From Clostridioides difficile (GTDB taxonomy: Bacteria > Bacillota > Clostridia > Peptostreptococcales > Peptostreptococcaceae), in assembly GCA_012955965.1 (NCBI GenBank), contig JABBZI010000015.1, positions 1 to 64,000 on the forward strand: a stretch of DNA of 64,000 nucleotides, given 5' to 3'. The translations under genes were made by a program, and so were the position numbers. Below, in pieces: positions 36,993 to 45,594 of this stretch (positions are counted from its first letter, which is position 1; each line of letters begins with the position of its first letter). The notes beneath the pieces were generated by a model. That model was not told the origin of the DNA and did not search any database. It worked only from the letters and a program-made list of their open reading frames with translations.

Positions 36993-37871
36993 ATGAAATT
37001 TAAAAGAACAGAGAGAATTGGAGCGATAGTTAAAATACTGTCTGATAATCCAAATAAAATATATACATTAAGTTATTTTACAAATCAATTTAATGCAGCA
37101 AAATCAACAATAAGTGAAGATTTATTAGTTGTAAAAAACGTGTTTGAAAAACTGCATTTAGGTAAAGTTATAACTATCTCAGGAGCAGCAGGAGGAGTAA
37201 AATATATACCTAAAACTTCTATAGCAGAAAATGCAGAGTTCTTAATGGAATTATGTGAGAAAATATGTGACAAGTCTAGAATATTATCTGGTGGTTTTTT
37301 ATACTTGATTGATTTAATTTATGACCCTACAATAGCTGCTAAAATAGGAAAGATATTTGCTTCAAATATTGAGTATGTAGATGCAGATTATGTTGTGACA
37401 ATGGAGACAAAAGGTATACCTATGGCGCTTATGACTGCAAAAGCTATGAATTTGCCCCTAGTTATAATAAGAAAAGATATAAAAGTATCAGAAGGACCTA
37501 CTCTTAGTATGACATATGTGAGTGGAAATAGAAGCTCTAAGGTTGAGAGTATGAGTTTACCAAGAAAAGCCCTTAAGCCAGATAGTAAAGTTATAATTAT
37601 AGATGATTTCATGAGGGGTGGAGGTACTATAAAAGGAATGGTAGACCTTATGAATGAATTTGGTGCAGAAGTTATAGGCACTGGAGTATTCATATCTACA
37701 ACGAACCCTTCAGAAAAGATGGTAAAAGATTATATCTCATTAATTCAGTTGGATGTTGATGGAGATAAAATAGTAGTAGAGCCAAATTTAAAGACTTTTA
37801 AAGATGAATATAGAAATGAAGATTTAGATGAAGAAGATTCGGAATTTGAATTTGAGATAGATGAAGATTAA
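36993..37871 (+). CDS. purR: Purine operon repressor PurR
   Basis: A 292-residue regulator of the Gram-positive PurR type. The N-terminal winged helix (about residues 1-75, KFKRTERIGAIVKILSDNP and the AAKSTISEDL recognition part) is joined to a phosphoribosyltransferase-like domain with the PRPP loop VIIIDDFMRGGGT (about 198-210). In Bacillus, PRPP relieves its repression of pur genes. The last 25 residues are strongly acidic. It stands upstream of spoVG, as in Bacillus (purR-yabJ-spoVG), here without yabJ. Confidence 0.95.
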   Translation: MKFKRTERIGAIVKILSDNPNKIYTLSYFTNQFNAAKSTISEDLLVVKNVFEKLHLGKVITISGAAGGVKYIPKTSIAENAEFLMELCEKICDKSRILSGGFLYLIDLIYDPTIAAKIGKIFASNIEYVDADYVVTMETKGIPMALMTAKAMNLPLVIIRKDIKVSEGPTLSMTYVSGNRSSKVESMSLPRKALKPDSKVIIIDDFMRGGGTIKGMVDLMNEFGAEVIGTGVFISTTNPSEKMVKDYISLIQLDVDGDKIVVEPNLKTFKDEYRNEDLDEEDSEFEFEIDED

Positions 37872-37909
37872 TAAAAAAAATATTTAGAAAAATATGTAAA
37901 AATAAAAAG

Positions 37910-37936
37910 AGGATATCCCTAGTTGTTCATAGAATT
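37910..37936 (+). promoter_or_regulatory. Candidate sigma-H promoter of spoVG
   Basis: AGGATAT (37910-37916) resembles the sigma-H -35 element and GAATT (37932-37936) the -10, with 15 bases between. The Bacillus spoVG promoter is a classic sigma-H target with similar elements. The exact spacing is at the edge of the consensus. Confidence 0.5.
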
Positions 37937-38026
37937 ACTTAAAAAACAGTTTATATTAATTTATTCCAGCGATAATAATTTTAATATAAATTAATTTCTG
38001 TCAAAATCAAAGGGGGATATTTTGGT

Positions 38027-38305
38027 ATGAAGATAACTGACGTAAGAGTAAGAAAATTAACAGAAGAAGGTAAGATGAAATGTATAGTTTCAATAACTTT
38101 CGATAATTTGTTTGTAGTACATGATATAAAAGTTATAGAAGGCCATAATGGCCTATTTATAGCAATGCCTAGCAGAAAAGTAGGCGAAGGAAATTTCAGA
38201 GATATAGCTCATCCAATAAATGCAGAAATGAGACAAGTTTTAGAAGATGCAGTTTTACAAGCGTATCATGAAGCATTAGTTCAATGGGAAGTAGCTGCTG
38301 AATAA
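38027..38305 (+). CDS. spoVG: Regulator SpoVG
   Basis: A 92-residue RNA/DNA-binding protein, near identical in pattern to Firmicute Spo[21 protein letters not shown] at the start and [22 protein letters not shown] in the middle. It modulates sporulation, division and virulence genes. GGGGG precedes the ATG. It lies between purR and glmU, the order known from Bacillus. Confidence 0.97.
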   Translation: MKITDVRVRKLTEEGKMKCIVSITFDNLFVVHDIKVIEGHNGLFIAMPSRKVGEGNFRDIAHPINAEMRQVLEDAVLQAYHEALVQWEVAAE

Positions 38306-38327
38306 TAATAAATATATAAAATGGAGA

Positions 38328-38354
38328 GAGCCCGAACATTTAGGCTCTTTTTAA
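38328..38354 (+). terminator. Terminator after spoVG
   Basis: Stem AGAGCC (38328-38333) with GGCTCT (38344-38349), a ten-base loop and a T run. The stem is short but GC-rich for this genome, so it is likely to act at least in part. Confidence 0.7.
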
Positions 38355-38517
38355 ATGGAGAATTTGTATTAAAATATGTACTTTTTAGTAAAAAAGTGCT
38401 ATATTATTAGTGATAATGTATATGTTGTATACAAATTGTCAAATAAATGTATTATAATGTATATTGATTGAGAGAATAATACGAATAAAATTAAATTAGA
38501 TTGAATGGAGTGTATCA

Positions 38518-39897
38518 ATGAACTTTAAAGCTATAATCCTTGCCGCAGGTAAAGGAACAAGAATGAAGTCTAAATACCCAAAAGTTATTCATAAAGTATG
38601 TGGAAAAGAAATGGTTAACCATATTATAGATGTTTCAAAAAAATCAGGTGTAAAAGATACTGTTGTGATTTTGGGACATGAAGCTGAAGTAGTAAAGGAA
38701 AAATTAGCAGAAGAAACTATAATAGCCATGCAAACAGAACAGCTTGGAACAGGACATGCTGTAAAGATGGCTAAAGAATATATTAATGATGAAGATATAA
38801 TAGTTGTACTTTGTGGAGATACTCCACTTATAAAGGAAGAGACTTTAAAAAAATTATTTGAATATCATATAGAAAATAAATATCATGCCACAGTTCTTAC
38901 AACAAGAGTTGGAAATCCAACCGGTTATGGTAGAATAATAAGAGATAAAAAGGGTGACCTTCTTAGAATAGTAGAACAAAAAGATGCAAATTCAGAAGAA
39001 AAAATGATAAGTGAGATAAACTCAGGAATTTATTGTTTTAATGGTAAGAGTCTTAGAGAAGCATTAGACTTGTTAAATAATAACAATGCACAAGGCGAAT
39101 ATTATTTAACTGATACTGCTAAAATAATGAGAGACAAAGGTCTTAAAGTTGGTGCATTCGCAGGTTCAACTATTGAAGAGCTTATGGGTGTTAATTCAAG
39201 AGTAGAATTATCAAAAGCAGAAGAGATTATGAGAAGAAGAATAAATGAATCTCATATGGTAAATGGAGTGACTATAATAAACACGAACTCTACCTATATA
39301 GAATCTGATGTTGAGATAGGTAATGATACTATAATATATCCAGGCGTTATGTTACAAGGGAAAACAAAGATAGGTTCGGATTGTATAATTGGAACAAATT
39401 CATCTATAACAAATTCAGAAATAGGTGATGGTACAGAAGTAAAAAATTCAACTATAATTGATAGTAAAGTTGGAGAAAATACTACTATTGGACCATATGC
39501 ATATCTAAGACCGAAAAGTAACTTAGGAAACAATGTAAAAATAGGTGATTTTGTTGAAGTAAAAAATGCTATTATAGAAGATGGTTCAAAGGCTTCTCAT
39601 CTTTCTTACATAGGCGACGCACATGTTGGTAAAAATGTAAATATTGGATGTGGAGTTGTCTTTGTAAACTATGATGGTAAAAATAAATTTAAATCAGTAG
39701 TAAAAGATAACGCATTTATAGGTTCAAATTCTAACCTAGTTGCACCAGTAGTTGTAGAAGAAAAAGGGTATATAGCAACTGGTTCAACAATAACACATGA
39801 TGTTCCAGATGGAGCTTTGGCAATAGCTAGAGAAAGACAAGTTATTAAAGAAGGCTGGGTAGAAAAGAAGAACCAAAAAGATGCAGAAGGTAAGTAA
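38518..39897 (+). CDS. glmU: Bifunctional UDP-GlcNAc pyrophosphorylase / GlcN-1-P acetyltransferase
   Basis: A 459-residue enzyme making UDP-GlcNAc, a precursor for cell wall and surface polymers. The uridyltransferase domain begins with IILAAGKGTRMKSKYPKV and has VLCGDTPLI. The second half is a left-handed beta-helix of hexapeptide repeats with LRPKSNLGNNVKIGDFVEVKN and SHLSYIGDAHVG. GGAG precedes the ATG. It is followed by prs, as in the Bacillus gcaD-prs pair. Confidence 0.97.
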   Translation: MNFKAIILAAGKGTRMKSKYPKVIHKVCGKEMVNHIIDVSKKSGVKDTVVILGHEAEVVKEKLAEETIIAMQTEQLGTGHAVKMAKEYINDEDIIVVLCGDTPLIKEETLKKLFEYHIENKYHATVLTTRVGNPTGYGRIIRDKKGDLLRIVEQKDANSEEKMISEINSGIYCFNGKSLREALDLLNNNNAQGEYYLTDTAKIMRDKGLKVGAFAGSTIEELMGVNSRVELSKAEEIMRRRINESHMVNGVTIINTNSTYIESDVEIGNDTIIYPGVMLQGKTKIGSDCIIGTNSSITNSEIGDGTEVKNSTIIDSKVGENTTIGPYAYLRPKSNLGNNVKIGDFVEVKNAIIEDGSKASHLSYIGDAHVGKNVNIGCGVVFVNYDGKNKFKSVVKDNAFIGSNSNLVAPVVVEEKGYIATGSTITHDVPDGALAIARERQVIKEGWVEKKNQKDAEGK

Positions 39898-39990
39898 TCA
39901 TTAGTTTATTATTTTGGCTAATAAATTTAGCTCGAAATTATTATAAATTATATTCGTTAAGATTTTAAAATTTTCAGGAGGGTTACATAA

Positions 39991-40941
39991 ATGAATACTA
40001 GCGGAAGCGAGATTAAAATTATTGCAGGTAATTCATCGAAAGAGTTAGCACAGAAAATAGCTGACTATATAGGTGTATCAGTGCTAGACTGTGAAGTAGG
40101 TACATTCAGTGATGGTGAAATATGTGTAAATATGAATGAGACAGTAAGAGGTTGTGATGTGTTTGTAGTACAATCTACTAACAGTCCAGTAAATGATAAC
40201 TTAATGGAGTTATTAATCTTAATTGATGCATTAAAGAGAGCATCAGCAGGAAGAATAACAGCAGTTATTCCTTACTATGGATATGCAAGACAAGACAGAA
40301 AAGCTAAGGCAAGAGATCCAATCACTGCTAAATTAGTTGCAAACTTAATAACTGCTGCTGGAGCAGACAGAGTATTAACAATGGATTTACATGCAGCTCA
40401 AATACAAGGATACTTTGATATACCACTAGACCATTTATTAGGTGGAACAATATTAGCAGATTACTTCAATGAAAAGAAAATAGAAGATTTAGTAGTAGTA
40501 TCTCCTGACTTAGGAAGTGTTACTAGATCAAGAAAGTTTGCTAATACTTTAAATGGAGAAGTACCAATAGCTATAATAGATAAGAGAAGACCAAAAGCTA
40601 ATGTATGTGAAGTTATGAACTTAATAGGTGATGTTAAAGGTAAAAATGTTATACTATTAGATGATATGATAGATACAGCAGGAACAATAGTTAATGCGGC
40701 AAATGCACTTAAAGAATTTGGTGCAAAAGATGTTTATGCTTGTTGTACTCATGGTGTATTATCAGGACCAGCTATTGAAAGAATTTCTAATTCAGAGATA
40801 AGTGAGTTAATAGTTCTTGATACTATACAACTTCCTGAAGAGAAAAGAATTGATAAGATAAAGATAAAAACTGTAGCTCCTTTATTTGGTGATGCTATAA
40901 GAATGATATTCTCTAACGAATCAGTAAGTAAATTATTCTAA
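39991..40941 (+). CDS. prs: Ribose-phosphate pyrophosphokinase
   Basis: A 316-residue PRPP synthase. Landmarks are [16 protein letters not shown] near residue 38, the flexible loop [32 protein letters not shown] and the PRPP-binding [14 protein letters not shown] (about residues 219-232). It provides PRPP for purines, pyrimidines and NAD (see pncB) and feeds PurR sensing. AGGAGGG precedes the ATG. Confidence 0.98.
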   Translation: MNTSGSEIKIIAGNSSKELAQKIADYIGVSVLDCEVGTFSDGEICVNMNETVRGCDVFVVQSTNSPVNDNLMELLILIDALKRASAGRITAVIPYYGYARQDRKAKARDPITAKLVANLITAAGADRVLTMDLHAAQIQGYFDIPLDHLLGGTILADYFNEKKIEDLVVVSPDLGSVTRSRKFANTLNGEVPIAIIDKRRPKANVCEVMNLIGDVKGKNVILLDDMIDTAGTIVNAANALKEFGAKDVYACCTHGVLSGPAIERISNSEISELIVLDTIQLPEEKRIDKIKIKTVAPLFGDAIRMIFSNESVSKLF

Positions 40942-40956
40942 TTTATTAGATTTATA

Positions 40957-41000
40957 AGAGTTGTTTAAAAGGATATAAAACTTTTGAGCAACTCTTTTTT
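40957..41000 (+). terminator. Terminator after prs
   Basis: AGAGTTG (40957-40963) pairs with CAACTCT (40989-40995), with an inner AAAAG/CTTTT pairing, and a T run follows. It separates glmU-prs from the RNA-rich region before pilA1. Confidence 0.8.
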
Positions 41001-41162
41001 GATATTTTAATTTATATAGCCATTTTTTATTATTAGAAGTATGTATGTAATTTTAGGTAAGGATTATAGTTTAAAACTTAGATGTAGTTAAGTAAAAAAT
41101 AAGTATAAAAAAGAATATGAAATTGTGAATATTATGAATATAAAAAATATTTAGAAAAAGTA

Positions 41163-41191
41163 TTGAAAAATTTCAGATTATGTAGTATTAT
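41163..41191 (+). promoter_or_regulatory. Sigma-A-type promoter of the structured RNA
   Basis: TTGAAA (41163-41168), a 17-base spacer and TATTAT (41186-41191) form a good vegetative promoter. Transcription would begin near 41198, about 13 bases before the first base-paired element of the RNA described next. Confidence 0.65.
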
Positions 41192-41197
41192 GTAAAT

Positions 41198-41641
41198 ATA
41201 AATAAAGAAAGAGGTGTTTCCAATGGGAAGGTCAGAAGATGAACCCCTAATAATTAAATGATTCAGTCACAATCTAGAAGAAATAAAAAAATCTATTGAA
41301 AGTTTATTTATAAGAATTGAAAATAGTATCTATTCTATATCTTTAATGTTTGTGAGAGGGTTCTGGATTATATAAAGTTACTGTAAAGAAAGTAATTTTG
41401 CACAATAAGCATATCTGTAAATGAAGAATTTCATTTATATAGTGATTGTGACTGAATCATAATTAAAAGAGATAGAATGTTTATATATAGATGATTTTAA
41501 TAAAATACTATATTGTAATAGCTTCTAGCTTTCAAATAAATATTAGCAAAGGATGGAAATGACAATGATAAAACTAAATGATAATTTATAAATATCTCCT
41601 TACGATATATGATAATTGTAGGGAGATGTTTCTTTTTTTGT
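41198..41641 (+). ncRNA. Structured RNA of up to about 440 nt between prs and the pilA1 leader
   Basis: The segment has its own promoter and terminator and no gene of normal size. A 17-bp perfect long-range helix joins ATGATTCAGTCACAATC (41258-41274) to its complement at 41444-41460, enclosing 169 bases with smaller hairpins such as AAATGAA/TTTCATT near 41420-41437 and GTTACT/AGTAAT near 41377-41395. A 5' element pairs AGGTGTT (41212-41218) with AACCCCT (41242-41248) around TTCC/GGAA. The GGGAAGGTC...GAACCCC layout reminds me of the raiA (SscA) RNA motif of Firmicutes, but I cannot confirm this. Two tiny frames with ribosome binding sites (12 codons from 41223, 10 codons from 41559) are also present. 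Confidence 0.65.
41591..41639 (+). terminator. Terminator of the structured RNA
   Basis: AATATCTCCTTAC (41591-41603) pairs with GTAGGGAGATGTT (41618-41630) over 13 bp, two of them G-T pairs, with seven T residues at 41633-41639. This ends the unit before the promoter of the pilA1 leader. Confidence 0.85.
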
Positions 41642-41713
41642 ATAGTATAAATATTTATAGTAATTGTGTTTCAATATGTAAATTATTGGTATATATAAAT
41701 AATATAAACTTAG

Positions 41714-41742
41714 TTGATAAAATTTGGTAACTATTATATAAT
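41714..41742 (+). promoter_or_regulatory. Promoter of the riboswitch-pilA1 transcript
   Basis: TTGATA (41714-41719), a 17-base spacer and a perfect TATAAT (41737-41742). Transcription would start near 41749, giving a leader of about 280 bases before pilA1. Confidence 0.75.
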
Positions 41743-41790
41743 ATAAGTGGATATGTATATATTTTATGCATTACCCTGAATTTAATAAAA

Positions 41791-41862
41791 ATAGAAACGT
41801 TGATGTATGTTCTGTGATTTGGGCGCCTTGGGACATATGGAGTTAGTGGTGCAACCGGCTAT
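41791..41862 (+). promoter_or_regulatory. Cyclic di-GMP-II riboswitch aptamer
   Basis: The sequence follows the c-di-GMP-II aptamer closely: GAAACGTTGATG at the 5' side, TTTGGGCGCCTTGG in the middle, GGAGTTAGTGGTGCAACCGG at the 3' side. P1 is ATAG (41791-41794) with CTAT (41859-41862), and the GGGCGCC/GGTGC region forms the pseudoknot part. A riboswitch of this class controlling the major pilin operon is known in C. difficile. Ligand binding stabilises P1. Confidence 0.93.
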
Positions 41863-41912
41863 GGAATTGTATTTATTTATGGATACTTTTATTTTCATAG
41901 CATTTTTTGTTT
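41858..41912 (+). terminator. Riboswitch expression platform: terminator competing with P1
   Basis: GCTATG (41858-41863), which contains the 3' strand of aptamer P1, can instead pair with CATAGC (41896-41901), followed by ATTTTTTGTTTT. When c-di-GMP holds P1 together the terminator cannot form, so this reads as an ON switch for the pilus genes. The loop of the terminator hairpin is long (32 bases) and holds extra weak pairing. Confidence 0.8.
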
Positions 41913-42029
41913 TAAAATGGTTATATGCTAGAAATAAATCTGGTTAGTACGTGTAAATAATTTTACTTAGATTTTTAACCAGATATATTATAAGTAAGTA
42001 TTAATTAAAAAAGTTGAGGGGGAATAAAA

Positions 42030-42545
42030 ATGAAGTTAAGAAAGAATAAAAAAGGTTTCACTTTAGTGGAATTATTGGTAGTAATTGCAATTATAGGTAT
42101 ATTAGCAGTAGTAGCAGTTCCAGCTTTATTTAGTAATATAAATAAGGCTAAGGTAGCAAGTGTTGAGTCTGATTATAGTTCAATTAAGAGTGCAGCTTTG
42201 TCTTATTATTCAGATACTAATAAGATGCCAGCTACAACATCTGTTTCTAATTTAGACAATTTAAAGGACTATATGGAGACTCTTCCTGATAAAGCTGATG
42301 TAGGTGGAGCATATAAATTATTTATAGCTGATAAGAAACTAGTACTGCAAATAGGTGATAGTACTAATGGAGTTACATTGACAAAAGCACAATCAGCAAA
42401 ATTATTGAGTGACTTAGGTGAAAATAAAATATATAAAAAGGCTGATTTAAAAGGCGAAAACGAATTAAAAGATACTGACACAATGGATAATGTGCCTCTA
42501 TATATAGTACTTATAGATAATGCTGATATGGATGCAGGTAAGTAA
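42030..42545 (+). CDS. pilA1: Major type IV pilin PilA1
   Basis: A 171-residue type IVa-like pilin, the main subunit of the pilus fibre. The leader MKLRKNKKG ends at Gly9; cleavage there leaves phenylalanine first and glutamate at position 5 (GFTLVELLVVIAIIGILA), the classic class III signal and assembly helix. A C-terminal globular domain of about 135 residues has no cysteines, so no disulphide loop. GAGGGGG precedes the ATG. Expression depends on the c-di-GMP-II riboswitch upstream, and a strong terminator follows, so the pilin may be made in excess over the machinery genes. Confidence 0.97.
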   Translation: MKLRKNKKGFTLVELLVVIAIIGILAVVAVPALFSNINKAKVASVESDYSSIKSAALSYYSDTNKMPATTSVSNLDNLKDYMETLPDKADVGGAYKLFIADKKLVLQIGDSTNGVTLTKAQSAKLLSDLGENKIYKKADLKGENELKDTDTMDNVPLYIVLIDNADMDAGK

Positions 42546-42583
42546 TACTCATATTTATTAAGTAAGATATTATAAATTTAATG

Positions 42584-42618
42584 AAAAAGACAGGAAGAAA
42601 AATCTTCCTGTCTTTTTA
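42584..42618 (+). terminator. Terminator between pilA1 and pilB
   Basis: A 15-bp perfect stem AAAAAGACAGGAAGA (42584-42598) with TCTTCCTGTCTTTTT (42603-42617) and a four-base loop. Partial readthrough would give more pilin transcript than machinery transcript. Confidence 0.9.
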
Positions 42619-42683
42619 TACTATTTTCTTTTATATCCAATCACAAATGATGATATAATTGAGATAGTAAAGGAGTGAAATCT

Positions 42684-44360
42684 GTGGCTAAAAAAGTTAG
42701 AATAGGAGACAAACTGGTTGAAAAAGGATACATAACAGAAGACCAGCTTAAATGGGCACTATCAGAACAAAAAAACAGTGGAAAAAGACTAGGAGAATTT
42801 CTAGTACAAGAAGGTCTTATAGATAGTAACTTATTAATAAGTGTATTAAAAGAACTTTTGGATATAGAAAGTGTATTTTTAGAAGGAACAGAAATAGACA
42901 CATTAGCTACAAAAATGGTTCCAGAAAATATATGTAAAAGATATGCTATATTTCCATTCAAAATCGATGGAGACAAGATATGTCTAGCCATGTCAGACCC
43001 ACAAGATAGAGAAGCAGTTCAAGATGTAAGACGTATGTCAGGAAAAGATGTAGAAATATTTATATCGAGTGCAGAAGATATAAACAAAGCAATAGGTCAT
43101 GCTTATGCTCATTCAGAAATAAATAAGGCAATGACTGAGTACAACAAGAATAGAACTGGTGGAGTAAGAGAAACAGTAATACTTGAAGAAGATGTAAATG
43201 CAGCTCCAATAGTAAGGTTAGTAAACAACATACTAGAAAATGCTGTGAGAATGGAAGCAAGTGATATACATATAGAACAAAGTGAAAATTACATGCGTGT
43301 TAGATTTAGGATAGATGGAATGCTAAGGGAATATATGAGAATGAACTCAGCACCATACAAAGCAGTAGTAAGTCGTATCAAGATAATGTCAGATATAAAT
43401 ATATCTGAAAAGAGAATACCACAAGATGGCAGAATCTATTTAAAAGTAGATAACAAACCTATAGATTTTAGGGTTTCTACAATGCCAACTAATAGGGATG
43501 AAAAGATAGCCATGAGGGTTCTTGATAAGAGTAATTTTATGGTTAGCAAAGAAGTACTAGGAATAGATGAACATGGCTCTAAGATATATGACGAGTTGAT
43601 AAACACTCCTTATGGACTTATATTGGTAGTTGGTCCTACTGGAAGTGGAAAGACAACTACATTATATTCAATGTTAAATCAATTAAATACAGAAAATAGG
43701 AATCTCCTAACTATAGAAGACCCTATAGAGTATGAATTACCTGGTGTAAATCAATCTCAAATAAATGAAAAAGCAGGTCTTACCTTTGCTAGTGGGCTTA
43801 GAGCTTTTATGCGTCAAGACCCAGATATAATAATGGTCGGGGAGATAAGGGACACTGAAACTGCGGAAATAGCAATTAGAGCTTCTCTTACAGGACATTT
43901 AGTTTTAAGTACATTACATGCAAATACAGCAGTTGGAGCAATTTCTCGTCTTTTAGATATGGATGTAGAAAGTTTTTTGATAACCTCATCCGTTTTAGGG
44001 GTAATATCTCAAAGACTTACAAGAAAAATTTGTGAGCATTGTAGGGTTTCATATGAAGCAGATATTGGGGAAAAAAAAGCTCTTGGTATTGATATAAATG
44101 AATCAGTAACTATTTATAAAGGAGAAGGATGTGAAAGATGCAATAATACAGGATATAAGGGGCGTCTAGGTATATTTGAAATGCTTGAAATAACACCAGA
44201 AATAAAAGAGTTAATAGATTCATCTGCCAATCAAAGAGAAATTTTAAAGGTAGCTAGACAACAAGGTATGATTAGTCTAAAAGAGGATATAGTTAAAAAG
44301 GTTTTAAATGGAAAGACAACAGTAGAAGAAATGATTAGAATAATTTTGATGACTGATTAA
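42684..44360 (+). CDS. pilB: Type IV pilus extension ATPase PilB
   Basis: A 558-residue GspE/PilB hexameric ATPase that powers pilus extension. An N-terminal MshEN-type domain (KVRIGDKLVEKGYITEDQL onward) precedes the ATPase with Walker A GPTGSGKTTT (about residue 317), an Asp box, Walker B IIMVGEIRD and the CEHC...CERC zinc tetracysteine (about residues 452-492). MshEN domains can bind c-di-GMP in some PilB proteins. GTG 42675 overlaps the binding site AAAGGAG (42669-42675); GTG 42684, eight bases on, is preferred. Confidence 0.95.
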   Translation: MAKKVRIGDKLVEKGYITEDQLKWALSEQKNSGKRLGEFLVQEGLIDSNLLISVLKELLDIESVFLEGTEIDTLATKMVPENICKRYAIFPFKIDGDKICLAMSDPQDREAVQDVRRMSGKDVEIFISSAEDINKAIGHAYAHSEINKAMTEYNKNRTGGVRETVILEEDVNAAPIVRLVNNILENAVRMEASDIHIEQSENYMRVRFRIDGMLREYMRMNSAPYKAVVSRIKIMSDINISEKRIPQDGRIYLKVDNKPIDFRVSTMPTNRDEKIAMRVLDKSNFMVSKEVLGIDEHGSKIYDELINTPYGLILVVGPTGSGKTTTLYSMLNQLNTENRNLLTIEDPIEYELPGVNQSQINEKAGLTFASGLRAFMRQDPDIIMVGEIRDTETAEIAIRASLTGHLVLSTLHANTAVGAISRLLDMDVESFLITSSVLGVISQRLTRKICEHCRVSYEADIGEKKALGIDINESVTIYKGEGCERCNNTGYKGRLGIFEMLEITPEIKELIDSSANQREILKVARQQGMISLKEDIVKKVLNGKTTVEEMIRIILMTD

Positions 44361-44371
44361 AGGATGATATT

Positions 44372-45580
44372 ATGAAAAGTTTTAAGTATACAGTGATAAA
44401 AGAGGATGGAAAAAAGCAAACTGATGTGATTGAAGCTAATGATTTTAATGAAGCAAGAAATTTACTTAGAAAAAGAAATCTTAGAGTTCTCGAAATTAAA
44501 GAAAGTAAAAGTAAAAATATAAGTGTCTTTAGTAGAAAGAGAAAAAAAGACTTAGGAGCTGACCAGATAAGCCACTTTTGTAGACAGTTTGCTATTATAG
44601 TATCTTCTGGCATAAATAGTATCTCAGGCTTAGAAACATTAGCTAGAAGGTCAACTAATGTTACCTTGAGAGAAGAAATTAATCGTATAGTGGCAGAAAT
44701 AAAAATAGGTTCTACTATTGCAGATTCAATGCTTTCATCAAAATCAAAGTTTCCAAAGTTACTTGGTGCTATGGTAGCTACAGGTGAGGCCACAGGTAAA
44801 TTAGATGAAGTACTAAAAAGTATGGCTTCATTTTATTCAAGTGAACATAGAATTAAACAAAAACTTAGAAATGCAGCGACATATCCACTAATAGTTTTAA
44901 TTTCTTCATTTGTAATGATTTTTATATTTACAGCATTTATGGTACCTAAGATGGTTAATTCAATTACAACAGTAGGGGCATCTCTTCCACTTATAACAAG
45001 AATTGTTATGGGGTTTGGTATGTTTATGAAGAAGTTTTGGATAATAGTACTTCTAGCTATTATATTATCTATTTACCAGTTTAAGAAATATCTAAAAACA
45101 CCAATTGGTAGAGCACATAAAGATAGAGTCATAAATAAGATACCTATTTTAGGAAAAGGAATAAATTGTATGGTAGCTACACGGTTTTCAAGAGCATTGT
45201 ATCTATTTGTATCAACAGGATACCCATTAGTTCAAGGGCTTGATTATATTATAGACAGTGTAAATAACACCATGGCAGAAAAGATTTTGGCATCAGCTAA
45301 AGATGGAATAACAAGAGGTGAGGGCTTAGCAGAGAACTTAGAGAGATATACATATTTTGATTCTGTATTAGTACAGATGATAGCTATAGGGGAGCAGACA
45401 GGGGAGTTAGAGAATATAAGCAGACAGATGGCCGAATTCTATGAGTATGAATCCGAAATTTATTTAAATAGGATGGCATCAATGATAGAACCTGTTTTAA
45501 TAATTGCAGTTGGTATTATAGTTGCGGTACTGGTTGTATCAATATTTATGCCAATGCTTAGTATATATGATGCTATGTAG
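44372..45580 (+). CDS. pilC: Type IV pilus inner membrane platform protein PilC
   Basis: A 402-residue GspF/PilC protein with two repeated GspF domains (about residues 65-190 and 265-395) and three to four membrane helices. The repeated blocks include FCRQFAIIVSSGINSISGLETLARR and FSRALYLFVSTGYPLVQGLDYI. It anchors the machine in the cytoplasmic membrane and contacts PilB and PilT. It follows pilB by 11 bases. Confidence 0.96.
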   Translation: MKSFKYTVIKEDGKKQTDVIEANDFNEARNLLRKRNLRVLEIKESKSKNISVFSRKRKKDLGADQISHFCRQFAIIVSSGINSISGLETLARRSTNVTLREEINRIVAEIKIGSTIADSMLSSKSKFPKLLGAMVATGEATGKLDEVLKSMASFYSSEHRIKQKLRNAATYPLIVLISSFVMIFIFTAFMVPKMVNSITTVGASLPLITRIVMGFGMFMKKFWIIVLLAIILSIYQFKKYLKTPIGRAHKDRVINKIPILGKGINCMVATRFSRALYLFVSTGYPLVQGLDYIIDSVNNTMAEKILASAKDGITRGEGLAENLERYTYFDSVLVQMIAIGEQTGELENISRQMAEFYEYESEIYLNRMASMIEPVLIIAVGIIVAVLVVSIFMPMLSIYDAM

Positions 45581-45594
45581 GAGGGAAAGGACAA

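Noticed and set aside
38425-38458. Possible promoter of glmU (TTGTAT or TTGTCA with TATAAT)
   Set aside because: TATAAT at 38453-38458 is good, but both -35 candidates are at wrong distances (22 and 11 bases), so no promoter is claimed.
44335-44793. Open frame of 152 codons on the minus strand inside pilC
   Set aside because: It is antisense to conserved pilC sequence and lacks a start signal; typical shadow of an AT-rich gene.
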